From positions 310,001 to 374,000 of the forward strand of contig NZ_CP192600.1 of the NCBI RefSeq assembly GCF_050632395.1: a stretch of DNA of 64,000 nt, in the 5' to 3' direction. Shown piece after piece: positions 42,343-51,291 of the stretch. This DNA comes from JAUYQR01 sp050632395 (lineage in GTDB: Bacteria; Pseudomonadota; Alphaproteobacteria; Rhodobacterales; Rhodobacteraceae). Each line of letters begins with the position of its first letter. The stretch's first letter is position 1. Both the position numbers and the translations under genes were made by a program. The notes below the pieces were generated by a model. It saw only the letters and a list, made by a program, of their open reading frames with translations, searched no databases and had not been told where the DNA came from.

Positions 42343-44319
42343 ATGACCCAGCATCCCCGACTGATGTCTCCGCTTACGCTGCGCGACCACACCCTGCGCA
42401 ACCGGATCGTGTTCGGCGCGCATACGGCGAACATGTCGGACCAGGGGATGCCGGGGCCGCGGTTCGGCAAATATCTTCTCGAACGTGCGCTGGGCGGGGC
42501 CGCGATGATTGTGGCCGAACCCGTACCGGTCCACCGCACGGGCGTGTTGACGCGGGGCAATTTTCTGCACTCCGACGATGCGGTGATCCCGGCGTTTCGC
42601 CGCATTACCGATGAGGTGAAAGCGGCAGGGTCAGTCATCATCCAGCAGCTTTACCACGTCGGCGCACATGGTGATTCCGATCTCAGCTTCGCGCCGCACT
42701 GGTCGCCTTCCGGCGGGCCGTCGTATCATGACAGCGATGGGTCGCACGCCATGACCGAGGCGGAAATCGAAGAGTTGCTGGCAGCACATGTGGCGGCAGC
42801 GGTGCGCGCCAAGGCGTCGGGCTTTCAGGGGGTGGAGGTCTGGTCGGCGTACCATTCGCTGCTCGACCAGTTCTGGACTCCGTGGTCGAACAAGCGAACC
42901 GACCGCTGGGGTGGGACCTTGGAAAACCGCACCCGATTCTCGCGCGAGTTGATCGAAAGGGTGCGGCGGGCCTGTGGCGAGGGGTTCATCGTCGGCTTGG
43001 CGGTCAGCTATTCCACCAGCTACGACGTAACGCTGGGGGCCGAGGCGTTGTGCGAGATCCTCGACTTGCATGACCGGACGGGCCACGTAGATTACGTGAC
43101 CGTGGGGTCGGGGTCGTATCTGGAGTTCGAGGCGATCATCCCGCCCTTCACCCATGCCGAAAAGCTGACGACACCGCTGACCGCGCAACTGAAGGCGCTT
43201 CTGCGGACTGCGAAGGTAACGTCGGAGGCCGGGGTCCGGACGCCGGAGAATGGCGAGGCGATCATTGCTTCGGGCGAGGCGGATCTGGTGTCGATCGTCC
43301 GCGGGCAGATCGCCGACCCGCAACTGGCGCGGAAAGTGGCCGAGGGACGAGCAGAGGATGTACGCGGCTGCATTTCTTGCAACCAGATGTGCTGGGGGCG
43401 GCGGTCGCGGGACTATTGGATATCCTGCCTGATCAACCCTTCGGCGGGGCGCGAGTTCGAGTGGGGTGGGGATCGGTTTTCGCCAGCGACGGTGGCGAAG
43501 GACGTGCTGGTGGTGGGTGCGGGTCCGGCGGGGCTGGAGGCGGCGCGGGTCGCGGCGGAGCGTGGGCATAGGGTGGAGATTGTCGAGGCCTTGCCGGTGG
43601 TGGGCGGGCAGTTCCGGTTGGCCGGGATGCAGCCGCGACGGGGGCAGATACTGGATCTGATGGGCTGGTACGAGCGGCAGTTCGAGACGCTGGGGGTCCG
43701 GTTGCGGCTGAACACGTTCCTCGATGAGGACGAAATCGCAGCGCATGGCGCTGGGGTCGTGGTGCTGGCGACAGGGTCGTTGCCGGAGGAGACAGGGTTC
43801 CAGCGCTGGGTCCCTTCAGAGGCGCGGTTGCCGGGGATCGACGCCGGGGGTGTGTGGTCGCCCGAGGCGGTGCTACGCCGGGAGGCACGGCTGGGCGATG
43901 CGGTCGTTGTCTATGACGAGGGCGGCAACTGGCGCGGGGTGGGGACGGCCTGGGCGTTGGCGGAGCAGGGCAAGAAGGTGGTGATCGTGACGCCCGACCC
44001 CTTCGTGGGGAAGGAGATTGCCCGGACCGCGGCGGATGGGCCGGCGCGGCGGCGGATGGGAGCGTTGGGAGTGCGGATGCTGGCCGAGCATTGTCTGGTG
44101 CGGTGGCATGGGAATGGGGTGACGGTACGGTCGTTCCTGACTGGGAAGGAGGAGACGATCGCGGCGGCGGGGCTGGTGATGGCGACCACGAATGTGGCGT
44201 TCGATCCGTTCCCGGAGGGGTTCGAGGGCAAGGTCACGCACCGGATCGGGGATTGTGCGGCGCCGAGGCTGGCGGCCTATGCGTTTCATGAGGGGCGCAA
44301 GATCGGAATGGCGATCTGA
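42343..44319 (+). CDS. TMADH/2,4-dienoyl-CoA reductase-type Fe-S flavoprotein (N-methylproline demethylase-like)
   Basis: A 658-residue enzyme. An N-terminal old-yellow-enzyme FMN barrel (1-330) is followed by a 4Fe-4S cluster site (Cys343, Cys346, Cys350, Cys362) and a C-terminal FAD/NAD(P) Rossmann part with GAGPAG at 392-397. The layout is that of trimethylamine dehydrogenase, dienoyl-CoA reductase and stachydrine-pathway demethylases. A demethylase would release formaldehyde or an aldehyde, fitting the upstream ALDH, but this is inference. A TGTCCCAC palindrome follows its stop by 4 bases. Confidence 0.87.
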   Translation: MTQHPRLMSPLTLRDHTLRNRIVFGAHTANMSDQGMPGPRFGKYLLERALGGAAMIVAEPVPVHRTGVLTRGNFLHSDDAVIPAFRRITDEVKAAGSVIIQQLYHVGAHGDSDLSFAPHWSPSGGPSYHDSDGSHAMTEAEIEELLAAHVAAAVRAKASGFQGVEVWSAYHSLLDQFWTPWSNKRTDRWGGTLENRTRFSRELIERVRRACGEGFIVGLAVSYSTSYDVTLGAEALCEILDLHDRTGHVDYVTVGSGSYLEFEAIIPPFTHAEKLTTPLTAQLKALLRTAKVTSEAGVRTPENGEAIIASGEADLVSIVRGQIADPQLARKVAEGRAEDVRGCISCNQMCWGRRSRDYWISCLINPSAGREFEWGGDRFSPATVAKDVLVVGAGPAGLEAARVAAERGHRVEIVEALPVVGGQFRLAGMQPRRGQILDLMGWYERQFETLGVRLRLNTFLDEDEIAAHGAGVVVLATGSLPEETGFQRWVPSEARLPGIDAGGVWSPEAVLRREARLGDAVVVYDEGGNWRGVGTAWALAEQGKKVVIVTPDPFVGKEIARTAADGPARRRMGALGVRMLAEHCLVRWHGNGVTVRSFLTGKEETIAAAGLVMATTNVAFDPFPEGFEGKVTHRIGDCAAPRLAAYAFHEGRKIGMAI

Positions 44320-44323
44320 GCCG

Positions 44324-44340
44324 TGTCCCACGGTGGGACA
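44324..44340 (+). repeat. Post-stop palindrome TGTCCCAC-N-GTGGGACA, copy 2
   Basis: TGTCCCACGGTGGGACA lies 4 bases after the flavoenzyme TGA. In gene-sense direction it is identical to the copy behind the EVE gene at 23551-23567. It is followed by TTCTTGAAATT, only weakly terminator-like. Confidence 0.65.
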
Positions 44341-44367
44341 TTCTTGAAATTGAAGTAAATCAAATGC

Positions 44368-44394
44368 TTGCCAAGGTCATTAAGGATTTGGCAA
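44368..44394. repeat. Spaced inverted repeat in a convergent intergenic gap
   Basis: TTGCCAA (44368-44374) and TTGGCAA (44388-44394) are separated by 13 AT-rich bases. They lie between the convergent flavoenzyme and GltB-like genes. It could be a transcription-end structure or an operator. The rest of 44341-44455 shows no gene. Confidence 0.35.
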
Positions 44395-44455
44395 GGACTT
44401 TTCGTATTGACGACGGCTTGGGTGACGCGGGTCGAAGTTTCGGGTGGGGATAGTA

Positions 44456-46108
44456 TCACAATGGGGACTGGTGGGGCGTCGTGGCCTGACCCGCCCGTGC
44501 GAAGCTGTTGGCCGAGGCTAGCGCCCAGGCTTCGGCGAAGCGCGGCGAGGAGGCGGGATCGGCGGTAAGCTGGCCGGGGGCGAGTTGTTCGTATTGTTCA
44601 GCCAGCGAGATCACCTTGTCCGACGCGGCGCGGCGGAGGAAGTGGTGGGGTTTCAGTTCGGCCGGGTGGGTGAGGCCTGCTGCGGCGACGAGTTCCGCAA
44701 GGGCATGGAGGGTGTTGCGATGGAAGCTTGCCACACGTTCCGCTTTGTCCGGCACCACGATGGCGCGTTGGCGGAGGGGGTCTTGCGTGGCGACGCCGGT
44801 CGGGCATTGGCCGGTGTGGCAAGACTGCGCCTGAATGCAGCCGACCGCGAACATGAAGCCGCGTGCGGCGTTGCACCAGTCGGCACCAAGCGCCAGCACG
44901 CGGGCCATGTCGAAGGCCGAGGTGATCTTGCCCGACGCGCCGATGCGGATACGGTCGCGCACCCCGATGCCGACGAGGGCGTTGTGAACGAAGGAAAGGC
45001 CATCGCGCAGCGGCATCCCGACGTAATCCATGAATTCGAGCGGCGCGGCGCCAGTACCCCCCTCTTTCCCGTCGACCACGATGAAATCGGGGGTGATGCC
45101 GGTTTCAATCATCGCCTTGCAGATCGCCATGAATTCCCACGGGTGGCCGATGCAAAGCTTGAAGCCCGCGGGCTTGCCGCCAGAAAGATCGCGCATCAGG
45201 GCGATCTGTTCCAGCAGCCCGATCGGCGTTGAAAAGCAGGAATGGCTGGCGGGAGAGTTGCAATCCTGCCCCATCGGCACGCCACGGATGCGGGAGATTT
45301 CTTCGGTGACCTTCGCCGCGGGAAGGACGCCGCCGTGGCCCGGCTTGGCGCCTTGGGACAGTTTCAGTTCGACCATCCTGACCTGCGGGTCTGACGCCGT
45401 GTCAGCAAATTTCGCCGGGTCGAAGCTGCCATCCGCCGCGCGCGCACCGAAGTAGCCGGAGCCGATTTCCCACACAAGGTCGCCGCCGAATTCGCGGTGG
45501 TAGGGGGAAACCCCGCCTTCGCCGGTATCATGGAAGAAGCCGCCGGCGCGGGCGCCCTTGTTCAAGGCGCGGATCGCGTTGGCGGAAAGGGCGCCGTAGC
45601 TCATGGCGGAGATGTTCAGGAGTGAGGTGGAATAGGGTTGGGCGGCGTTTGCCCCCACCGTGACGCGCAGCGCGCTTGCCGGAGCCAGGGGTTGCGGCGC
45701 GATGGAATGGTGCAGCCATTCGTATTGTTCGCGGTAGACATCGTGCTGCGTGCCGAAGGGGCGCTTGTCGAGGGCGCGCTTGGCGCGCTGGTAGACGATG
45801 GCGCGCTGGTCGCGGGCGAAGGGGGCGCCGTCCTTGTCGCCTTCGAAGAAGTATTGCCGCATCTCGGGGCGGATCGATTCCAGAAGGAATCGAAGGTGCG
45901 CGGCGACCGGGTAGTTGCGCAGTACCGCGTGGCTTGTCTGGCGCAGATCGTGGATGCCGACAAGGACGGATGCCACGCAGACGATGGCGACGGGGAGGAG
46001 CCACCAGACCTGCGCGGGGTAGAAATGCATCAGCGCCGCCGTTGTGGCAGCGAGGATCGCGGGCCAGGTGAGAAGGGCATAACGCAGGTTGAAGATGGTG
46101 GCGAGCAT
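44456..46108 (-). CDS. FMN-binding glutamate synthase-family membrane protein
   Basis: A 550-residue protein. Two N-terminal membrane helices (about 6-45) precede a GltB-type FMN/TIM-barrel domain with NISAMSYGALSANAIRALN, GGVSPYHREFGGDLVWEIG and DGKEGGTGAAPLEF. A Cys-bearing block IQAQSCHTGQCPTGVATQD resembles the Fe-S loop region of glutamate synthase. Free-standing, membrane-anchored GltB2-like proteins have no settled substrate. The start MLATIFNLRYALL at 46108 is chosen over one 13 codons upstream. Confidence 0.88.
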   Translation of the reverse strand: MLATIFNLRYALLTWPAILAATTAALMHFYPAQVWWLLPVAIVCVASVLVGIHDLRQTSHAVLRNYPVAAHLRFLLESIRPEMRQYFFEGDKDGAPFARDQRAIVYQRAKRALDKRPFGTQHDVYREQYEWLHHSIAPQPLAPASALRVTVGANAAQPYSTSLLNISAMSYGALSANAIRALNKGARAGGFFHDTGEGGVSPYHREFGGDLVWEIGSGYFGARAADGSFDPAKFADTASDPQVRMVELKLSQGAKPGHGGVLPAAKVTEEISRIRGVPMGQDCNSPASHSCFSTPIGLLEQIALMRDLSGGKPAGFKLCIGHPWEFMAICKAMIETGITPDFIVVDGKEGGTGAAPLEFMDYVGMPLRDGLSFVHNALVGIGVRDRIRIGASGKITSAFDMARVLALGADWCNAARGFMFAVGCIQAQSCHTGQCPTGVATQDPLRQRAIVVPDKAERVASFHRNTLHALAELVAAAGLTHPAELKPHHFLRRAASDKVISLAEQYEQLAPGQLTADPASSPRFAEAWALASANSFARAGQATTPHQSPL

Positions 46109-46169
46109 GGGTGCCTCGGAGTGCCGGATGCGGCAGTTAAGCACCAAAGCTGTGAAGGAACTGCAAAAA

Positions 46170-46835
46170 TCAGAAGGGCACGGGCGCAGTGAAGCTGACG
46201 CGGTCTTTGGTGGCGGGGTGGTGCAGGGAAAGCGTTTCTGCGTGGAGCATCAGGCGTGGGTAGTTGCGCGAGGTTTCCGGGGCGTAGATCTGGTCGCCGA
46301 CGATGGGGTGGCCGAGGGCCAGCATGTGGACGCGAAGCTGATGGCTGCGCCCGGTGTGGGGAGTGAGGCGGACACGGGTTTCGGTTTCCGTACGGTCAAT
46401 AACCTGCCAGTCGGTTTGCGCGGGCTTGCCTTCGGGGGTGACCTTCTGGCGGGGGCGATAGTCCCAGTCGGAGCCGAGGGGGAGGTCGACGGTGCCTTGG
46501 TCTTGCGCGAGGTATCCGTGCAGGCGGGCGATATAGGTTTTCTGCGCGCGGCGCTGTTCGAATTCCTGGCCCAGAAAGCCCTGAGCCTGCTTGGTGCGGG
46601 CGAAGATGATGACGCCGGAAGTGTCGCAATCGAGGCGGTGGACGAGAAGCGTATCCCAGCGGGCGGCTTGCAGGCGGGTAAGGAGGCTGTCTTCGCGGTT
46701 GGCAAGTTTTCCGGGGACGGACAGAAGGCCGGCGGGTTTGTCCATGACGAGGATCTGCGCGTCTTCGTGCAGGAAGGCGAGCGGGGTGTCGGGCGGATCG
46801 TAGGCGAAATCGGGGATCAGGGAGGGGTCAGACAA
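46170..46835 (-). CDS. RluA-family pseudouridine synthase
   Basis: A 221-residue synthase without an S4 domain, with the catalytic motif HRLDCDTSG (Asp69) and the later block TGRSHQLRVHMLALGHPIVGD. The size fits the RluA (23S rRNA 746/tRNA 32) subgroup, but the target position cannot be read. It overlaps the homocysteine methyltransferase gene by 8 bases. Confidence 0.93.
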   Translation of the reverse strand: MSDPSLIPDFAYDPPDTPLAFLHEDAQILVMDKPAGLLSVPGKLANREDSLLTRLQAARWDTLLVHRLDCDTSGVIIFARTKQAQGFLGQEFEQRRAQKTYIARLHGYLAQDQGTVDLPLGSDWDYRPRQKVTPEGKPAQTDWQVIDRTETETRVRLTPHTGRSHQLRVHMLALGHPIVGDQIYAPETSRNYPRLMLHAETLSLHHPATKDRVSFTAPVPF

Positions 46836-47721
46836 TGCGGTGGCCTTCGGCCATCAGGCGGGCGTGGAGGTGGCGGATGTGGGCGGGCCCAACCTCGCAG
46901 CAGCCGCCGACAATGGTGGCGCCTTGGGCGACCCATCCCATTGCGAAATCGGCGTATTTTTCGGGGGTGAGGTCGTGGCGGTGGGTGAGTTCCTTCACCG
47001 TGGGCGCGTCTTTCAGGAAGTTGCCGGAGATGTGGGTGAAGCCGTTGGCATAAGCTCCGAAGGGTTTGCCGAGGGGTTTCAGGGCGGCGAGGGCATCGGA
47101 CATTGCCTCGGGCACTGAGCAGTTGGCGAGAAGGGCGGCGAGGGGGTGGTGGAGGAGGCGGGAAAGGTTGGCGACCGGTTCGCCGGAGCGCAGGCGCGTG
47201 CCGTCATGGTCATCGACCGAGATGGAGAGCCAGACGGGTTTGCCGGCGGCCTGTGCGCCGATCATGGCACCTTCGGCGGCCTCGATGGAGGCGGCAGTTT
47301 CGATCAGGATGAGGTCGACATGCGGGGCGAGGAGCCGGGCGATCTCGGCGTATTTGGGGGCGGCTTCGGTGACGGGTTCGGTGAGGTCGGGGCGGTAGGA
47401 GGCGCTCAGGGGGCCGAGGGAGCCAGCGATGCGGGCATGGGGGTAGGCGGCGCGGGCCTCGTGCGCCTCGGCCAGGGCGCGGAGGTGGAGCGCGTGGAAC
47501 ATCGGGTCGAGGCCGTCGCGGGCGAGGCGGTCGTGGTGGATGGCGTAGGTGTTGGTGGTGGCGATGGTGGCGCCGGCGGCGAAGTAATCGGCGTGGATGT
47601 CGCGGACGAGGCCGGGGTGGTCGAGCATCACGCGGGTGGCCCAGAGGGGGGTGGGCTCATCGCCGGAGCGGGCGACAAGTTCCTGGCCCATGCCGCCGTC
47701 GAGGAGGGTGATGTCGGTCAT
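46828..47721 (-). CDS. Homocysteine S-methyltransferase family protein
   Basis: A 297-residue Zn-dependent methyltransferase barrel (DGGMGQEL at 8-15). Zinc cysteines are in NCSVPE and in the GGCCEVGP pair near the C-terminus. Such enzymes (MmuM-like) make methionine from homocysteine using S-methylmethionine or SAM. GC-rich codons and long G-runs are marked on the plus strand here. Confidence 0.9.
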   Translation of the reverse strand: MTDITLLDGGMGQELVARSGDEPTPLWATRVMLDHPGLVRDIHADYFAAGATIATTNTYAIHHDRLARDGLDPMFHALHLRALAEAHEARAAYPHARIAGSLGPLSASYRPDLTEPVTEAAPKYAEIARLLAPHVDLILIETAASIEAAEGAMIGAQAAGKPVWLSISVDDHDGTRLRSGEPVANLSRLLHHPLAALLANCSVPEAMSDALAALKPLGKPFGAYANGFTHISGNFLKDAPTVKELTHRHDLTPEKYADFAMGWVAQGATIVGGCCEVGPAHIRHLHARLMAEGHRIV

Positions 47722-47767
47722 GGGTTCGGTCCTTTGGCTGGCGGCCGGGGGGGTTCAAACCCCACGA

Positions 47768-47790
47768 GCCTCCGGTGGAGTATTTGTGAA
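47768..47790 (+). repeat. GCCTCCGG-type dispersed element, copy 1
   Basis: GCCTCCGGTGGAGTATTTG continues as TGAA. It lies 14 bases past the msrC stop, in the 82-base gap before the methyltransferase gene. It resembles GCCTCCGGCGGGGATATTTG on the minus strand at 57979-58000. Confidence 0.5.
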
Positions 47791-47803
47791 AAGAGCAACG
47801 GGC

Positions 47804-48268
47804 TCAGGTGGCGTGGTGGAAGACCTCGGCGAGGAGGGGGGTGAGGGCGGCTTCGTCTTCGGGGGTGAAGGCGGCGGGGGTGTCGCTGTCGATGTCGAGG
47901 ACGCCAAGGAGGCGGCCCTGGCCGTTCCGGACGGGGAGCACAAGTTCGGATTTCGTCGAGGAAGAGCAGGCGATGTGGCCTGGGAAGGCGTCGACGTCGG
48001 GGACGTTCTGGACCTGTCCGGTGCGGGCGGCGGCGCCGCAGACGCCGCGCGAAAACGGGATCACGAGGCAGCCGTGGCCGCCCTGGTAGGGGCCGATCTT
48101 GAGGGTTTCGGGGGCGGTGACGCGGTAAAAGCCGGTCCAGTCGGCGAAGGGGTGGGCGTGGTGCAGTTCGCAGGCCACCGTGGCCATCAATGCGACGGTG
48201 TCCGTCTCGCCGTGGGTGAGGGCGCGGATGGTGGCGGTGAGAGCTGAGTAGTCTATTTCAGTAGCCAA
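47804..48268 (-). CDS. msrC: Free methionine-(R)-sulfoxide reductase (GAF type)
   Basis: A 154-residue GAF-domain protein with the family blocks GPYQGGHGCLVIPFSRGVCG and PGHIACSSSTKSE. Cysteines 67, 77 and 101 keep the 10/24 spacing of the E. coli enzyme (84/94/118). It reduces free Met-R-sulfoxide using thioredoxin. It overlaps ggt by 11 bases, and the next gene downstream handles homocysteine/methionine, a coherent sulfur-metabolism context. Confidence 0.93.
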   Translation of the reverse strand: MATEIDYSALTATIRALTHGETDTVALMATVACELHHAHPFADWTGFYRVTAPETLKIGPYQGGHGCLVIPFSRGVCGAAARTGQVQNVPDVDAFPGHIACSSSTKSELVLPVRNGQGRLLGVLDIDSDTPAAFTPEDEAALTPLLAEVFHHAT

Positions 48269-49832
48269 GGGCGCAACCGTCCTTTCGCGGGTCGGAGGCG
48301 CCGATCAGGAGATCGCCGTCGATCAGGATGGCCTGCGCGCCACCAAGGGGAGTTTCGGGGACGATGACCTTGTGGCCCATCGCGGCGAGATCGCTGCGGA
48401 CGGCGTCTGAATAGCCACGCTCCACCTCCATCCCGTCGGCGCTGGAGAAGGTACGGGGGGCGTCGATGGCGGTTTGCGGATCAAGGCCAAAGTCGGTGAG
48501 GTTGGTCACGAAGCGGGCGTGGCCGCAGGGCTGGTAGGCGCCGCCCATCACGCCGAAGGGCATGATCACCCGGCCACCCTTGCGCAACATGCCGGGAATG
48601 ATGGTGTGCATCGGGCGCTTGCCGCCCGCGGCCTCGTTCGGGTGGCCCTTGGTCAGGGTGAAGCCGGCACCACGGTTCTGGAAGTTGATGCCGAATTTCG
48701 ACGAGGCGAGGCCCGAGCCGAAGCCCCAGAAGATCGAGTAGATCAGCGACACGGCCATGCGGTCACGGTCGACGACGGTGATGTAGATCGTGTCGCGGTG
48801 CACAGCCTCGGTCAGGGGGGCGGCAGAGGGCATGGCGCGGTTCGGGTCGATCAGGGCGGCGAGTTTGGCCGCCGTGTCGGCGCTGAGCATGTGGTCAAGC
48901 CGGGTGGTATGATCCGGGTCGGCGATGAAACGGTTGCGGGCGTCGTAGGCAAGCTTCGTCGCCTCGGCCTCGATATGGGCGCGGCTGGTGCCGAACGGGT
49001 CCATCGACTTGAGGTCGAAATGCTTGAGGATGTTCAGCAGCAGAATGGCGGTCGCGCCCTGGCCGTTTGGCGGGTGTTCCACCAGTTCCACCCCCTGATA
49101 AGGACCGGACACCGGGGCGGTGTAATCGCAGGCGGTGGCGGCGAGGTCTTCGTGGGTGTGGGTGCCGCCCAAAGCTTGCAGCGAGGCGATCATGTCATCG
49201 GCCACCTCGCCTTCGTAAAACCCGGCACGGCCTTCCTTGGCGATGCGGCGCAGCACCTCGGCCTGACGGGGGGCGCGGAAGATCTGGCCAACGGACGGAG
49301 CCTTGCCGTTGACGGTATAGAAATCGCGCGCCGCGCCCTTGAGGCAGGGCAGATCATCGGCCCAGTCAAAAGCAACGCGAGGGGCGACGGGGATGCCCTC
49401 CTCCGCGTAGTGGATGGCGGGGGCGAGGATGTCGGCCAAGGATTTCAGGCCATAGTCGGCGTTCAGGCGACAAAAGGCGTCGATCGCGCCGGGCATAGTG
49501 ACCGCTTCGATCGACTGGATCGGCATGGCCGTGTGACCGGCAGCGCGCAGGGCGTCGGCATCGAGGCCCTTGGGCGCGCGGCCGGAGCCGTTGAGGGCTA
49601 CGATCTCTTCCGAACCGGCGGGTTTGACGAGAACGAAACAGTCGCCGCCGATCCCGGTCATCTGCGGTTCGGCGATGCCGAGAAGGACTGCCCCGGCAAG
49701 GGCCGCGTCTGCGGCGTTGCCGCCGGATTTCAGCACCTCGATCGCGACTTGGGCGGCAAGCGGATGCGACGTGGCGCAGACGCCATTCTGGGCAAAGACG
49801 GCCGAACGGCCCGGCAGGTGAAGATCGCGCAT
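48258..49832 (-). CDS. ggt: Gamma-glutamyltransferase family protein
   Basis: A 524-residue Ntn-hydrolase. The autoprocessing site and nucleophile are at DTIYITVVD (Thr348), preceded by VEHPPNGQGATAILLLNIL in the large subunit and followed by NEAAGGKRPMHTIIPGM. No cleavable signal peptide is evident at MRDLHLPGRSAVF, so it is probably cytosolic, unlike periplasmic E. coli Ggt. The YwrD/ywrD-like subgroup is equally possible. The 207 bases upstream, to the next gene, contain no gene I can support. Confidence 0.9.
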   Translation of the reverse strand: MRDLHLPGRSAVFAQNGVCATSHPLAAQVAIEVLKSGGNAADAALAGAVLLGIAEPQMTGIGGDCFVLVKPAGSEEIVALNGSGRAPKGLDADALRAAGHTAMPIQSIEAVTMPGAIDAFCRLNADYGLKSLADILAPAIHYAEEGIPVAPRVAFDWADDLPCLKGAARDFYTVNGKAPSVGQIFRAPRQAEVLRRIAKEGRAGFYEGEVADDMIASLQALGGTHTHEDLAATACDYTAPVSGPYQGVELVEHPPNGQGATAILLLNILKHFDLKSMDPFGTSRAHIEAEATKLAYDARNRFIADPDHTTRLDHMLSADTAAKLAALIDPNRAMPSAAPLTEAVHRDTIYITVVDRDRMAVSLIYSIFWGFGSGLASSKFGINFQNRGAGFTLTKGHPNEAAGGKRPMHTIIPGMLRKGGRVIMPFGVMGGAYQPCGHARFVTNLTDFGLDPQTAIDAPRTFSSADGMEVERGYSDAVRSDLAAMGHKVIVPETPLGGAQAILIDGDLLIGASDPRKDGCALGY

Positions 49833-50039
49833 CGGTTTTTCCCTTTTGACGGGCTCAACCTAGGGCGCGGGAGGGCGGAAGCCAAGCCGGAGAACGGCGA
49901 AGAATTGCCCCGGCGCCCGGGGTGAAGGGGGCTGTTACCGGACGCCGGGGCGCGGTGCCAGACCGCAGCATCATCTTGAGCGGGTCAGTTGGCGATGCCC
50001 GTGCGGGCGCGTGGCGTTTTGGTGGCGATTGCCGACAAT

Positions 50040-50495
50040 TCAACCGATCGGCAGGGTGAAGGACAGGTGGTTCTGCCCATCCTTGCGGTCATAGCAAAGA
50101 TCGCGGGTCAGGGATCTGATCAGGAACCAGCCAAAGCCGCCTTCGGGCAGGGTGGCCGCGGGGCCGTCGGGATCGGTCGGCAGAAGGCCTGCGGGAACCG
50201 CGCCGCCCGGCATGGCAAGGCCATTGTCGGAGATGCGCACGGCAAGTCCGGCGGACGACAGGCCAAGCGACAGGGCGATCTGGCCGTTGCCGCCGGCGTA
50301 GGCGTGTTCGACGATGTTGTTCAACACCTCTGCCAGAACAAGTTCGGTGGTGCCGCGATCCGCGTCCGACAAGGTGCGGAGCGGCGTGGCGGTGAGGAGA
50401 TGGAGCAAGACCCGACGTACCGAGCGCATGTCACCCGGAAAGGCAAGGGTCAGCGGACCTTCTGGTCCTGCTGTCGGGTCAGGCCTTGAGCGCAT
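50040..50495 (-). CDS. RsbW/SpoIIAB-like anti-sigma ATPase
   Basis: A 151-residue HATPase_c_2 protein. The N-box ELVLAEVLNNIVEHAY (51-66, Asn60) and G1 box VRISDNGLAMP are followed by GGFGWFLIRSLTRDL. It is a serine kinase expected to bind its STAS antagonist, encoded just upstream with a 17-base overlap. No sigma factor or PP2C phosphatase lies beside them. Confidence 0.87.
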   Translation of the reverse strand: MRSRPDPTAGPEGPLTLAFPGDMRSVRRVLLHLLTATPLRTLSDADRGTTELVLAEVLNNIVEHAYAGGNGQIALSLGLSSAGLAVRISDNGLAMPGGAVPAGLLPTDPDGPAATLPEGGFGWFLIRSLTRDLCYDRKDGQNHLSFTLPIG

Positions 50496-50820
50496 TCTGG
50501 CCTGCCATGCCGCCCTGCGGATGGATGGTAAAGATCGTGTCCATCCGGGTCAGGCGGAACACCTTTTCGACCGTGGGCGTCAGGCTGGACAGTTCCAGCT
50601 TGCGGTCGGGGGCAAGCAGTTTCATCACCGCCACGACCGCGCCGAGGCCGCTGGAATCCAGAAACTGGACCTGCCCCAGATCAAGGATCACCCGATGGGC
50701 GTTGCCTTGCGTCACCTCGCGCATGCGTTCCTTGAATTGCAACGCGCAGGCGGCGTCGATCCGGTTTTCCTGGACCGTGACGGTAAGTACGCCCTGGATG
50801 GTGGATGGTTTGAGTTTCAT
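50479..50820 (-). CDS. STAS-domain anti-sigma factor antagonist
   Basis: A 113-residue SpoIIAA/RsbV-like protein with the phosphoacceptor loop FLDSSGLGAVVA (Ser56/Ser57). When dephosphorylated it would sequester the partner ATPase encoded downstream. It is translationally coupled to that gene. The output of the switch (general stress or another response) is not shown here. Confidence 0.9.
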   Translation of the reverse strand: MKLKPSTIQGVLTVTVQENRIDAACALQFKERMREVTQGNAHRVILDLGQVQFLDSSGLGAVVAVMKLLAPDRKLELSSLTPTVEKVFRLTRMDTIFTIHPQGGMAGQNALKA

Positions 50821-50880
50821 GGCTGTCCCTTTGCTAGGTCGGGAACAGCCTAGGGGCCAAGGGTTAGCAACCCGTAACCG

Positions 50881-51207
50881 TCAGTTCATCTGGAATTGCA
50901 GCGGGTAGCGGCCATCCTCGAAATCACCGAAAAGATCGCCGAGATCGGGGTGATCGACGGGTTCGCCGGTTTCGTCGGGCACGAGGTTCTGTTCCGAGAC
51001 GTAGGCGACATAATAGCTTTGGTCGTTTTCGGCCAGAAGGTGGTAGAACGGCTGGTCCTTCGAGGGGCGGCTATCCTCGGGGATGTTCTCGTACCAGTCT
51101 TCGGTGTTGGAGAACATCGCGTCGACGTCGAACACGACACCACGAAACGGATGCTTGCGATGACGCAGCACCTGTCCGATGTGGTATTTGGCGTGGCTCT
51201 TGAGCAT
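50881..51207 (-). CDS. hspQ: Heat shock protein HspQ
   Basis: A 108-residue YccV-like (hemimethylated-DNA-binding fold) protein. KYHIGQVLRHRKHPFRGVV and DQPFYHLLAENDQSYYVAYV are diagnostic. HspQ acts as a specificity factor for Lon. The start MLKSHAKYH at 51207 sits at the C-terminal end of a much longer open frame antisense to the AEC carrier; the longer frame is not credible. It is divergent from the AEC gene. Confidence 0.92.
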   Translation of the reverse strand: MLKSHAKYHIGQVLRHRKHPFRGVVFDVDAMFSNTEDWYENIPEDSRPSKDQPFYHLLAENDQSYYVAYVSEQNLVPDETGEPVDHPDLGDLFGDFEDGRYPLQFQMN

Positions 51208-51291
51208 CGCGTTGCATCCTCTGAGGATGATCAGTAATCCCCGGGGGCGTCTCTTGTCCATCATCGCGGCAGGACACAAGGGAAACAGTCT

